The notes below the pieces were generated by a model. It searched no databases and was not told where the DNA came from. It saw nothing but the letters and a program-made list of their open reading frames with translations. DNA of 49,940 nucleotides, from assembly GCA_965216025.1 (NCBI GenBank), contig CBDCEX010000004.1, forward strand, positions 1-49,940, given 5' to 3'. A program made the position numbers and the translations under genes. Positions 38,943 through 47,332 of this stretch are shown in pieces. How positions within the stretch are numbered: the stretch's first letter is position 1; every line of letters begins with the position of its first letter. The DNA is from JADFQT01 sp965216025 (GTDB lineage Bacteria > Chloroflexota > Dehalococcoidia > Lucifugimonadales > UBA3495).

Positions 38943-41900
38943 ATGTTCAAAGCCGTACCCAGTCGGGTCAGCTTTCCCCAGATGGAGGCCGACATCCTCC
39001 AATACTGGAAGGATCAGGACGTCTTTCATCGCACCGAAACTGAGCGGGCCGACGCCCCGCTGTTCATGCTGTTTGAGGGGCCACCCACGGCCAACGGCAG
39101 CCCCGGCATCCACCACGTATTGGCTCGGGTGTTCAAGGACGTCATCTGTCGCCACCGCACCATGAAGGGCTATCGGTGCCTGCGCAAAGGGGGCTGGGAC
39201 ACCCACGGATTGCCGGTGGAGCTGGAAGTAGAGAAAGAGCTGGGACTAAATTCTAAGAGAGAGATTGAAGAGTACGGCATCGAGCGGTTCAACCAGCGCT
39301 GTAAAGAGAGCGTTTTCCGGTATGTCAAGGAATGGGAGGTCATGACCGACCGCATCGGATTTTGGGTCGACATGGAGCATCCCTATGTCACCCTGGAAAA
39401 CGATTACATCGAAACCGGCTGGTGGATTCTCAAGCAGCTCTGGGACCGGGATCTGCTCTACCAGGGCGTGCGGGGCACCCCCCACTGCCCGCGCTGCGAA
39501 ACCAGTCTCAGCTCCCACGAAGTGGCCCTGGGTTACAAGGAGAACACGCCGGACCCTTCGGTCTTCGTTAAGTTCGAACTAGTTTCCTCCTTTGATGGCA
39601 TCGATTTGCCCACCTACTTGCTGGCCTGGACCACCACACCCTGGACGCTGCCCGGAAACACCGCTCTGGCAGTGGCGGAAGACGAGGAATATTCGCTGGT
39701 TCAGCTGGAGGGGGACAAGGGGCCGGAGCGGCTGATCCTGGCCACCAAGCTGCTGGGAAGCGCCCTGCGGGAGGAATATCAGCCTGTTTCAACCATGATA
39801 GGCGCCGACCTGGTGGGGCTAAAATACCAACCCCTTTATGATCCCTTCGACTTCCAGGTGGAAGAGCAGCGTATGGGCCGGTTCGCCGAGGGACAGCTGC
39901 TAACGGGACTGCTGCGGCCTTCTCCCGACCCCAGTCCTGATAACGCGAACGCGGCGGGAAATTCCTGGCAGGTCCACGCCGCCGAGTTCGTTTCCATGGA
40001 GGACGGCACCGGTATCGTCCACATCGCCCCGGCCTTTGGTGACGAAGACCTCAGCTTGGCCAGAGAAAAAGGGCTGGCCTTTGTGCAGCCGGTAGACCTG
40101 CAGGGCCGCATCACCGGCGCCTATCCTTTCTCTGGCAAGTTCGTCAAGGACGCCGATGCCGATATCATGGAGGACCTCCAGCAGCGGGGTCTGCTGTATC
40201 ATCGGGAAATCTACCGGCACACCTATCCCTTCTGCTGGCGTTGTGATACCCCGGTACTCTACTACGCCAAGCCGTCCTGGTACATCCGAACCACCGCGGT
40301 AAAAGACCGGCTGGTGGGGGGCAACCAGGACATTAACTGGTACCCGGAGTACATCCGAGATGGGCGCTTCGGTGAGTGGCTGGACAACAACGTGGACTGG
40401 GCCATTTCCAGGGAGCGTTATTGGGGGACTCCCATCCCCATCTGGCGGTGCGAGCAGTGCGGGAACCAAGAATGTCTGGGGGGCGTGGCGGAGCTGGCTG
40501 AGAAGGTGCTGCCGGAATGCCGGAAGCAGCTAAAGGGTCTGGACCTCCACCGTCCCTACGTGGACGATATTCGTCTCCAATGTTCGACCGAGGGCTGTGC
40601 CGGACCGATGCGCCGGATTCCCGAGGTGATGGACGCCTGGTTCGACTCGGGGGCCATGCCATTTGCCCAGTGGCACTATCCCTTCGACAACCAGACCATG
40701 GCGGAGGACGGGCGCTTTCCCGCCGATTACATCTGCGAGGCGGTGGACCAGACACGGGGCTGGTTCTACAGCCTCCACGCCCTCTCGACCCTGCTAGAAG
40801 ACCAGCCCTCTTACAAGAATGTCATCTGCCTGGGTCTGGTTCTAGACGGACGGGGCCAGAAGATGAGCAAGCGCGTCGGTAATGTCGTGGAGCCCCTGGC
40901 GGTGCTGGATGCCCACGGCGCCGATGCCCTGCGCTGGTACTTGTTTACCGCCTCCCATCCCGGCGAGCCCCGCCGTTTCTCGGATAAGCTGGTCAACGAA
41001 ACCCTGCGCCGGGTGATCCTGACCCTCTGGAATGTCTACTCCTTCTTCACCAACTATGCCACCATCGATGAGTTTCAACCCGACCAGGTTCCCCAGGAAT
41101 GGAAGCCGGAGAATGAGCTGGACCGCTGGATACTCTCCGAGTTGAACGTGCTGATCTCCCAGGTGGATGATTACCTGGAAAGCTATAACCCCACCGACGC
41201 GGGACGGCGCATCCAGGAGTTCATCGACGGGCTCTCCAACTGGTACGTGCGGCGCAGCCGCCGCCGGTTCTGGAAAAGTGAGAATGACAGCGACAAACTT
41301 TCGGCCTATGCTACGCTCTACGACTGCCTGGTCACCGTGGCCAAGCTGATGGCGCCGCTGGCTCCCTTCGTGGCGGAGGAGATGTATCAGAATCTGGTTC
41401 GCAGCGTTCGTGAGGACGATCCGGACAGCGTGCATCTGGCATCCTTCCCCGTCGCAGATGAGTCGCTGGTGGAACAGCCGTTGATGGACGCCACCCGTCT
41501 GGCGATGCGCTTTGCCAGCATGGGCCGGTCGGCGCGCTCCAAGGCCGGGTTGAAGGTCCGGCAGCCGCTGGCAGGCATGCTGGTCAGGACCAGGAACCCC
41601 GAAGAGGCGGCTCATCTCCGGATGGTTCAACCCCAGATATTGGAGGAGCTGAATATCAAAGAGATGCACTTCAGCGAGAACGCGGAAGAGCTTTATCAGC
41701 AAGCCTTTGATAAATCGGGAGACCCTTCCAACTCGGTGGTAATGGTGGACCAGTATTCGGTATGCCTCGACGCGGGATACATGGCGGCGGTGGACTCGAC
41801 AATCACGCCGGAATTGGCCGACGAGGGGCTGGCCCGGGAGCTGGCTCACCGGATCCAGGGTCTGCGGCGGGAGGCCAAGTTTGAGCTGACCGACCGCATC

Positions 41901-42077
41901 GTCACCTACTACCAGGGACCGGAGCAGGTAGCCCAGGTGATGCAGAACCACGCCGACTACATCAGCCAGGAGACCCTCAGCGACCGTCTGGTGCCCGGCG
42001 CGCCGGAAGACGGGGAGCGGCCCGAGGCGCAAAAGGTGGAAGGCATGGAGGTAACGCTGGAAGTGCGGCGGGTTTAG
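38943..42077 (+). CDS. ileS: Isoleucyl-tRNA synthetase, eukaryote-like type
   Basis: IleRS charges tRNA-Ile and edits misactivated valine. The 1044-residue protein has the HIGH-region EGPPTANGSPGIHHVLARVF, RKGGWDTHGLPVELEVEKEL, the editing (CP1) domain with LLAWTTTPWTLPGNTALAVAE, PVLYYAKPSWYIRTTAVKDR, WAISRERYWGTPIPIWRCE, and KMSKR in GRGQKMSKRVGNVVEP, followed by the anticodon-binding domain. The HIGH signature reads GIHHV, and overall length and the FSDKLVNETLRRVI segment fit the type-2 (eukaryotic-like) IleRS found in several bacterial phyla, usually mupirocin-insensitive; that property is inferred. The ATG at 38943 has AAAAGG 10 nt upstream; one at 38934 is too close to it. Confidence 0.95.
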   Translation: MFKAVPSRVSFPQMEADILQYWKDQDVFHRTETERADAPLFMLFEGPPTANGSPGIHHVLARVFKDVICRHRTMKGYRCLRKGGWDTHGLPVELEVEKELGLNSKREIEEYGIERFNQRCKESVFRYVKEWEVMTDRIGFWVDMEHPYVTLENDYIETGWWILKQLWDRDLLYQGVRGTPHCPRCETSLSSHEVALGYKENTPDPSVFVKFELVSSFDGIDLPTYLLAWTTTPWTLPGNTALAVAEDEEYSLVQLEGDKGPERLILATKLLGSALREEYQPVSTMIGADLVGLKYQPLYDPFDFQVEEQRMGRFAEGQLLTGLLRPSPDPSPDNANAAGNSWQVHAAEFVSMEDGTGIVHIAPAFGDEDLSLAREKGLAFVQPVDLQGRITGAYPFSGKFVKDADADIMEDLQQRGLLYHREIYRHTYPFCWRCDTPVLYYAKPSWYIRTTAVKDRLVGGNQDINWYPEYIRDGRFGEWLDNNVDWAISRERYWGTPIPIWRCEQCGNQECLGGVAELAEKVLPECRKQLKGLDLHRPYVDDIRLQCSTEGCAGPMRRIPEVMDAWFDSGAMPFAQWHYPFDNQTMAEDGRFPADYICEAVDQTRGWFYSLHALSTLLEDQPSYKNVICLGLVLDGRGQKMSKRVGNVVEPLAVLDAHGADALRWYLFTASHPGEPRRFSDKLVNETLRRVILTLWNVYSFFTNYATIDEFQPDQVPQEWKPENELDRWILSELNVLISQVDDYLESYNPTDAGRRIQEFIDGLSNWYVRRSRRRFWKSENDSDKLSAYATLYDCLVTVAKLMAPLAPFVAEEMYQNLVRSVREDDPDSVHLASFPVADESLVEQPLMDATRLAMRFASMGRSARSKAGLKVRQPLAGMLVRTRNPEEAAHLRMVQPQILEELNIKEMHFSENAEELYQQAFDKSGDPSNSVVMVDQYSVCLDAGYMAAVDSTITPELADEGLARELAHRIQGLRREAKFELTDRIVTYYQGPEQVAQVMQNHADYISQETLSDRLVPGAPEDGERPEAQKVEGMEVTLEVRRV

Positions 42078-42088
42078 GCTGACCCGCC
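42067..42088 (+). other. Hairpin over the ileS stop and mutM start
   Basis: GGCGGGT (42067-42073) and ACCCGCC (42082-42088) form a perfect 7-bp stem whose loop holds the ileS TAG. The stem ends one base before the mutM ATG at 42089, so it could mask mutM initiation unless ribosomes finishing ileS open it. Confidence 0.5.
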
Positions 42089-42916
42089 ATGCCGGAACTA
42101 CCTGAAGTCGAGAACACGCGCCGCTATTTGGAGGAAATCGGGCTGCCGGGCAGTACCTTTTCCAGTGTCAGCATTGGTTGGGCTAGGAGCGTCAGGACGC
42201 CGGCGCTGGAAGATTTTGTGCTGGGCATTCCCAATCGACGGGTTGTGGAGATTCGGCGGCGGGGAAAATACCTGGTCCTCCCTCTAACTGAAAATGGCTA
42301 CGACCCAGCGGCCGACCTCATCTTACACCTGGGCATGACCGGTGGACTGCGGGTGCATCCCCGGGCCCAGCCGGCTCCCCCAATGGTGCGCCACACCTTC
42401 TCCCTGGAGGACGGTCGGGAGCTGCGGTTTATCGACCCGCGAAAGTTCGGGCACCTCTGGCTGGTCTCTGCCTGGGAAGATCCCTTGCCCCCCTTCGGAC
42501 CGGAGCCCCTGAATGACAGCTTCACCCCCCAAGCGCTGGCGAAGATTCTCCATGCCCGGCACGCGCCAATCAAAGCCCTGCTATTGGAACAGTCGGTGGT
42601 GGCCGGACTGGGCAACTTGTACGCCGACGAAGCCCTATACCTCGCGGGGATCCATCCCATCCGGCCGGCGGATAGCCTTTCCGGAGATGAGATATCCCAA
42701 CTGAGAAACGGCATAGTGGCGGCCCTAACCTCCGCGCTTAGCCAATATGACCAGAGCCGGTTTGAGGGCTGGCCCGACCCGCCCTTCGGCCTTTCCACCT
42801 GGACCATTCCTCGCAGAGCCGATGAACCCTGTACCCGCTGCGGCGCGTCGATGGTCGGTATCCGGGTGCGGGCCCGTAGCACCTTCTTCTGCCCCGGTTG
42901 CCAGCCACTGGAGTGA
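42089..42916 (+). CDS. mutM: Formamidopyrimidine-DNA glycosylase
   Basis: Fpg excises oxidised purines such as 8-oxoguanine and nicks the DNA. The 275-residue protein starts MPELPEVENTRRYLEE, giving the N-terminal Pro nucleophile and Glu of the active site after Met removal. It has ILHLGMTGGLRVHP, LRFIDPRKFGHLWLV, the H2TH region VVAGLGNLYADEALYLAGIHP and a C-terminal zinc finger with two Cys-x2-Cys pairs (CTRCGAS ... FFCPGC). The segment before the finger (DQSRFEGWPDPPFGLSTWTI) differs from the usual DYVDADG-like sequence. It lies 11 bp after ileS and could be coupled to it. Confidence 0.93.
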   Translation: MPELPEVENTRRYLEEIGLPGSTFSSVSIGWARSVRTPALEDFVLGIPNRRVVEIRRRGKYLVLPLTENGYDPAADLILHLGMTGGLRVHPRAQPAPPMVRHTFSLEDGRELRFIDPRKFGHLWLVSAWEDPLPPFGPEPLNDSFTPQALAKILHARHAPIKALLLEQSVVAGLGNLYADEALYLAGIHPIRPADSLSGDEISQLRNGIVAALTSALSQYDQSRFEGWPDPPFGLSTWTIPRRADEPCTRCGASMVGIRVRARSTFFCPGCQPLE

Positions 42917-43077
42917 AACTGAGATCCAAGGGCTCCGGTCCTGATTGCCTTGGTCCGAAGCGGAGTTTTGTTGACGGCTGACCGGTGGCTGCTTACACTA
43001 TCCCGGAGAATAAAACCGGTACATCAATGGGGCTTGAACCTAGAGCTATACACGGGCGGTGGAGCCACCTTTTTGGG

Positions 43078-43123
43078 AAATCCCCCTCAGTCCCCCTTTG
43101 CAAAGGGGGACTGAGGGGGATTT
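43078..43123. repeat. 46-bp perfect palindrome
   Basis: Two 23-bp arms, beginning AAATCCCCCTCAGTCCCCC and its exact complement, abut without a loop. The flanks hold GGGAAATCCCC (43074) and, at 43143-43161, ATTTCGTCAAGGATAAGTA, which resembles 11476-11494. This is a MITE-like or REP-like element; as RNA it could terminate transcription after mutM. The region 42917-43179 holds no gene. Confidence 0.9.
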
Positions 43124-43179
43124 GGAACTCCGAAGTTTTGTAATTTCGTCAAGGATAAGTAGAATCAGGGAGCATAGGC

Positions 43180-45297
43180 ATGGCCAACTACCAAAAGAAT
43201 GAGGCGCAGGACTGGGCCTGGCAGAATTTGCGAGGCCAGTGGACCACGCTGGTCACCCCCTTCACTCCGGAGAATGCTTTTGACGAAGCGGGTATGCGGC
43301 ATAACATACGCCACATCCGCCGGCTGGGCACCCGGGGCGGCGGATGCACCTGGGGCATGGGGGAGTTCTGGAGCCTTACCTTTGAGGAGCGAGTTCGGGT
43401 CATGGACACCGTGGCCGACGAAGCCCGGGGCCAGTGGCTGACCGCCGCCCATGTCACCCACACCTCCGCCGAGGACATGATCTCTCTGGCCCAACATGCT
43501 GAGTCCGCCGGCATCGACCTGCTGGTGGTGGCGCCTCCCTACATGGTTACCAAGACTGAGCCCCAGGTGGTGGACTACGTCAGGCTGCTGGCGGACAACA
43601 CCAACCTGGCCATTATGTTTTACAACTCGCCCCAATTCGGCATAGTCATGACGCCCCAGGGCTTGCAGCAGTTGTGCCGCATCCCCAACCTGGTGGGGGT
43701 CAAGGAAGCCAGTTTCAACCAGCAGCTGTCCATCGAGGCTCACTTGATGCTGGGCAAGGATTACATAATCAGCACGCCCGACGAGTGGATTTTCGAAAAG
43801 TCCCAGGAGTTGGGTTTTCAGCAGCAGGTAATGTTCGCCAACACCTCAGATTGGCGCTTTGACACACCGGAATGTAACTACTACGTCCAGTACATCGACC
43901 GCGCAACTAATGGCGATATCGACCAGGACTTTTACGACACCCACCTCCGGCGCATCAAGGAGCTATCCGACACCTGGTGGACCAGGACTGTAAACAAGTA
44001 CAACGGGGCGCTGCCGATACCCGCCGTGAAATATTGGGGAGAGTTGATGGGAATGGCGGGAGGACACATCAGGCCGCCCATGGCCGACCTGACCGCCGAG
44101 GAGAAGGCGGAGCTGAAACGGGAGCTTGAGCCCTTGAAGCCCCGGCCCCCGGTTCCGGTAACCCCGGTTCCGGTAACCCCGGTTCCGGTAACCCCGGTTC
44201 CGGTGACCACAATACCGGCCCAGCCGAGCCGGGTCAGCTGGTTAACCGGCAACAACCTCTTTTTCTCCGGCATGCTGCTGATGGTCAGCGTTCAAAACGT
44301 GGCGGAAGCCCTGGAGGCCGAGCAGGGTGGCGCTGACGTGGTGGATGTTAAAAACCTTCAGGAAGCCCTAGTCGGTTCGGGCCACCCCGATATCGTCAGG
44401 CAGGTCCGCTCCCAAATACCCGTGGAGAAGCACGTCAGCGTGACCTTGGGCGTGGTGCCCAACCAGCCCGGCACGGTGGCCATGGCAGCATACGCCGCCG
44501 CCGCATTGAACGCCACGTCGGTGAAGGTTGGATTCCGCCAGGCCGACTTTGACATGGCGGTTGAGGTATTGCGCCAGTCCCGCCAGGCCTTGGAAGGGTT
44601 CAACACCAAGCTGATCGGCTCCCTCTTTGCCGATAATACGCTCTACGAAGGGGGGCTGGACCCCAAGCTGATGGTCCAGCTGGCTAAGGACGGAGAGTGC
44701 GACGGTTTCCTGATCGATACGCTAACCAAGGATGGCCGGAATTTGTTTGATTTTATGCCAGAAACCGAGCTGAGAGAGATGGTGCTCCACGGCAAAGAGC
44801 TGGGCCTGAGCACCTCCCTTTCCGGCCACCTGAAGCTGCAAGATCTGGACGAGCTGGCCCGCATCAATCCGGACATAGTTGGCGTGCGCGGCGCGGTTTG
44901 TGCCAGCGGAAACCGGGACCGGGCGGTGGCCTGGGAGGCGGTGGCCAACTTCAAGCGAGAGCTGGATCTGAGGAAAAGCGGCGAGGTTGAGGTGCATCGA
45001 GAGTCGCCCCCGGTCGCCTCCAATGGTTCCGGCGGGGCAATCGGCGCCCCCGGTGGCTGGACGGTTATTGACGGGCGGGGCAAAAGCTGTGCCGGAGTCA
45101 TCGCCGCCCTGACCAGGCAGATGGAAACCGACTCCCAATCCTTTGTGGAAGCTATTTTGCAGGACGCCCTCAACATATATGACGTTATCTACTGGTCGGA
45201 GCAGGCCGGACACCGAGTGCTCACCCAGCGGAAGGAAACCGACGGCACCATGCGGGTTTTGATTCAGCCCTTCGCTGGAGTCCACAGTTCCAGCTAG
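43180..45297 (+). CDS. Three-domain fusion: DHDPS-like aldolase, MfnB-like synthase, TusA-like domain
   Basis: A 705-residue cytoplasmic protein. Residues 1 to about 310 are a DHDPS/N-acetylneuraminate-lyase barrel: GQWTTLVTPFTPENAFDEAG, GMGEFWSLTFEERVRVMD, Tyr148 in MFYNSPQFG and the Schiff-base Lys175 in VGVKEAS. A linker (323-343) has four PVPVT-type repeats. Residues 365 to about 595 match (5-formylfuran-3-yl)methyl phosphate synthase (MfnB, DUF556): VDVKN, EKHVSVTLG, ATSVKVGF, IDTLTKDGRNLFDF and DIVGVRGAVC. Counting from Met365, lysines fall at 27, 53 and 85, the positions I recall as catalytic or conserved in the archaeal enzyme; Asp513 and Lys517 match its DxxxK pair. Residues about 626-700 resemble TusA (VIDGRGKSC with Cys637, but CAG instead of CPxP). 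AGGGAG precedes the ATG. The domains are clear; the substrate is unknown. Confidence 0.85.
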   Translation: MANYQKNEAQDWAWQNLRGQWTTLVTPFTPENAFDEAGMRHNIRHIRRLGTRGGGCTWGMGEFWSLTFEERVRVMDTVADEARGQWLTAAHVTHTSAEDMISLAQHAESAGIDLLVVAPPYMVTKTEPQVVDYVRLLADNTNLAIMFYNSPQFGIVMTPQGLQQLCRIPNLVGVKEASFNQQLSIEAHLMLGKDYIISTPDEWIFEKSQELGFQQQVMFANTSDWRFDTPECNYYVQYIDRATNGDIDQDFYDTHLRRIKELSDTWWTRTVNKYNGALPIPAVKYWGELMGMAGGHIRPPMADLTAEEKAELKRELEPLKPRPPVPVTPVPVTPVPVTPVPVTTIPAQPSRVSWLTGNNLFFSGMLLMVSVQNVAEALEAEQGGADVVDVKNLQEALVGSGHPDIVRQVRSQIPVEKHVSVTLGVVPNQPGTVAMAAYAAAALNATSVKVGFRQADFDMAVEVLRQSRQALEGFNTKLIGSLFADNTLYEGGLDPKLMVQLAKDGECDGFLIDTLTKDGRNLFDFMPETELREMVLHGKELGLSTSLSGHLKLQDLDELARINPDIVGVRGAVCASGNRDRAVAWEAVANFKRELDLRKSGEVEVHRESPPVASNGSGGAIGAPGGWTVIDGRGKSCAGVIAALTRQMETDSQSFVEAILQDALNIYDVIYWSEQAGHRVLTQRKETDGTMRVLIQPFAGVHSSS
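44147..44206. repeat. 15-bp coding tandem repeat, four copies
   Basis: CCCCGGTTCCGGTAA is repeated at 44147, 44162, 44177 and (with one change) 44192. It encodes the Pro-Val-Thr linker of the fusion protein and keeps the frame, so copy number can vary without breaking the gene. Confidence 0.92.
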
Positions 45298-45334
45298 CTG
45301 AAGGCTACCAGGGTGCCGCCGTCAGTAGCTATCT

Positions 45335-45618
45335 CAAAATGTCACCCCGAGCGAAGCGAGGGGTCTAAAGTCCCTGGGTACATGGTCCTGACGCCATTGG
45401 CTGTGATTTAACTGCCGCAGCGAGCCATGTGGGTTTGGGGTCCCGGGATTTAGATTACTCAGTCGCGGCGCTCCTGCTCTGGAAATAACCCCTTCTCCCT
45501 TGATGGGAGAAGGTTGGGATGAGGGTGATACCCCTCGCCTCAATCCTCTCCCACAAGGGGAGAGGAGGCCATTACCATCCGTCGGTGGCGCCCCACCGGG
45601 CATGAAAACTCGGAATGA
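45335..45618. repeat. Repeat island between the fusion gene and the molybdenum hydroxylase
   Basis: The 365-bp spacer has no gene. It starts ATGTCACCCCGAGCGAAGCG (with the CCCC/GGGG hairpin) and ends CTCGGAATGACATGG, so TGTCA and TGACA form its outer ends. Inside, 45512-45565 is an inverted, about 90 percent identical copy of 47179-47232, and CTTCTCCCTTGATGGGAGAAG forms a hairpin. This looks like a nested MITE-like element. It probably separates transcription of the two units. Confidence 0.8.
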
Positions 45619-45662
45619 CATGGTTGGTGTTGAGTTAGATTCCTAGGGATTTTGGAGGAAGC

Positions 45663-46586
45663 ATGGCCAGGTTCGAGTATTTAGAAGCCCGCACTCTCCG
45701 CCAGGCCATATCCCTGCTGCAACGTTACGGTGACCAGGCACGCCTGGTGGCCGGCAGCACCGATTTTCTGGTGCGGTGGCGTCAGGGAGTCTGGCAGCCG
45801 CAGTACGTCATCAACCTCCAGCACATACCGGCATTGCAGAGAGTCAGTTACAGTGCACGAAATGGTCTGCGTCTGGGGGCGATGGTCACGGTCCAAACCT
45901 TGGAAACTCACCCGGCCATTCGCCGGCATTACCCCGCCCTGGCCACCGGGGCCACTTCCTTCGCCGGCGTTCAACTACGGAACCTCGCCACAGTGGGCGG
46001 CAACATCTGTAACGCCTCGCCGGCTGGAGATACGCTGCCGGCCCTGCTGGCCTTCGATACTCAGTGCCGGGTGGTCGGACCGGAAGGGGAGCGCATGGTC
46101 GCGCTTGACCAGTTTTTCGCCGGCCCCGGGCGCACGGTTTTGCGGCCCGGCGAGATCCTGGCCGAGCTTCGACTGCCGCCTCCTCTGCCCAACTCCGGCT
46201 CACTTTACATAAAGCACAGCCCCCGGGGAGCCATGGATATTGCTACCGTCGGCGTGGCCAGCATGATCTCCTTGGAGAGGCGAGGGGCGGTCTGCCGGGA
46301 AGTCAGAATTGCCCTGGCCTCGGTGGCTCCCACCCCGGTTAGAGCCCGCGGCGCCGAGGATATGCTGCGGGGCCAGACGCTGACTCCCCAGCTGGTGGCG
46401 GCCGCGGCCCAGGAGGCCCAGACCCGAGTCACCCCAATTGACGATGTACGGGGCTCGGCGGCTTATCGAAAATCTATCGTAGAGGCTCTGACCCAGCGGA
46501 CTTTAGAGCGGGCGATAGAGATGGCCCAAGGGCAGGACCTGCCTTATGCGACGCAACGTAGCCTGGCGGTGCAGACGGCGTTTTAG
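45663..46586 (+). CDS. Molybdenum hydroxylase, FAD-binding subunit (CoxM-like)
   Basis: The medium subunit of a xanthine dehydrogenase/CO dehydrogenase-family enzyme passes electrons from the iron-sulfur subunit through FAD to an acceptor. The 307-residue protein has the FAD motifs RLVAGSTDFLVRWRQGVWQP and TVGGNICNASPAGDTLPALL, plus VALDQFFAGPGRTVLRPGEIL, then the C-terminal CO-deh flavoprotein domain with PRGAMDIATVGVASMISLE and AYRKSIVEALTQRTLERAI. GGAGG precedes the ATG. Order M-S-L with the next two genes is typical. The usual AGGTDLL motif reads AGSTDFL. Confidence 0.93.
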   Translation: MARFEYLEARTLRQAISLLQRYGDQARLVAGSTDFLVRWRQGVWQPQYVINLQHIPALQRVSYSARNGLRLGAMVTVQTLETHPAIRRHYPALATGATSFAGVQLRNLATVGGNICNASPAGDTLPALLAFDTQCRVVGPEGERMVALDQFFAGPGRTVLRPGEILAELRLPPPLPNSGSLYIKHSPRGAMDIATVGVASMISLERRGAVCREVRIALASVAPTPVRARGAEDMLRGQTLTPQLVAAAAQEAQTRVTPIDDVRGSAAYRKSIVEALTQRTLERAIEMAQGQDLPYATQRSLAVQTAF

Positions 46587-46637
46587 CTTTGGCATCTATT
46601 GTTAATTAAACCGTAAAGGTAACAGGAGGCCCGGCGG

Positions 46638-47111
46638 ATGAAAAAACCGCTGCAACTGACCGTAAACGGCGACCTACGACAGGTCTTGGTTGAACCCTAC
46701 TACTCATTGCTTGATGCCCTCCGGGATGACATCCACCTCACCGGGACCAAGAAGGGTTGCGACGAGGGGGACTGCGGCGCCTGCACCGTATTTCTCGACG
46801 GCAAGCCCGTTACCTCCTGCATGGTCCTGGCCCACAGCGCCCACGACTCCGAGGTGACTACCATAGAGGGACTGGCTAATTTGGAGGAGCTGCATCCGGT
46901 GCAGCAGGCTTTCGTGGACCACGGAGGCTTGCAGTGCGGGTTTTGCATTCCGGGGCTGATAATGTCGGCTACCGCCCTGCTCCAGGAAAACCCCAATCCA
47001 TCGGAAGAAGATGTCCGGTTCGGTATCGGCGGGAATCTGTGCCGCTGCACCGGCTACTCCAAGGTGGTAGAAGCCGTGCTGGCTGCCGCTGAGAACATCA
47101 GGACAAAATAA
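46638..47111 (+). CDS. Molybdenum hydroxylase, [2Fe-2S] subunit (CoxS-like)
   Basis: The small subunit carries two [2Fe-2S] clusters linking the molybdenum centre to FAD. In 157 residues the plant-ferredoxin-type motif is CDEGDCGACTVFLDGKPVTSC, and the C-terminal four-helix domain has LQCGFCIPGLIMSATALL and GNLCRCTGYSKVVEAV. All eight cysteines are present and the length is usual. AGGAGG lies upstream of the ATG at 46638. Confidence 0.96.
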   Translation: MKKPLQLTVNGDLRQVLVEPYYSLLDALRDDIHLTGTKKGCDEGDCGACTVFLDGKPVTSCMVLAHSAHDSEVTTIEGLANLEELHPVQQAFVDHGGLQCGFCIPGLIMSATALLQENPNPSEEDVRFGIGGNLCRCTGYSKVVEAVLAAAENIRTK

Positions 47112-47121
47112 TAATCTCAAG

Positions 47122-47290
47122 ATGCCATCCCGAGTTGTCATGCCACAGCGGGGCGCCGCCGACAGTTGAAGTTGACCTCCTCTCCCCTAGTGGGAGAGGA
47201 TTGAGGTGAGGGGTATCACCCCTATCCCAAACTTCCCCCTAAAATGGGGAGGGGGTTATTTACAGAGCAGCCCCTCCGAATGACATGGGT
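47122..47290. repeat. Repeat island between the CoxS-like and CoxL-like genes
   Basis: Within this non-coding stretch, 47179-47232 (CCTCTCCCCTAGTGGGAGAGG then GATTGAGGTGAGGGGTATCA) matches 45512-45565 in reverse complement. It lies between two subunit genes of one enzyme, so the element has inserted into an operon; the large-subunit gene keeps its own AAAGGAG site. Confidence 0.8.
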
Positions 47291-47332
47291 TGTGTCTAGA
47301 TAAATTCTTAACCTCTCAAAGGAGTCAAGCTA

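Noticed and set aside
40842..42032. Minus-strand open frame of 396 codons under ileS
   Set aside because: Antisense shadow of the IleRS C-terminal half, which is conserved on the plus strand.
44147..44206. Regular repeats as a CRISPR array
   Set aside because: The 15-bp units have no spacers and encode a Pro-Val-Thr linker in frame.
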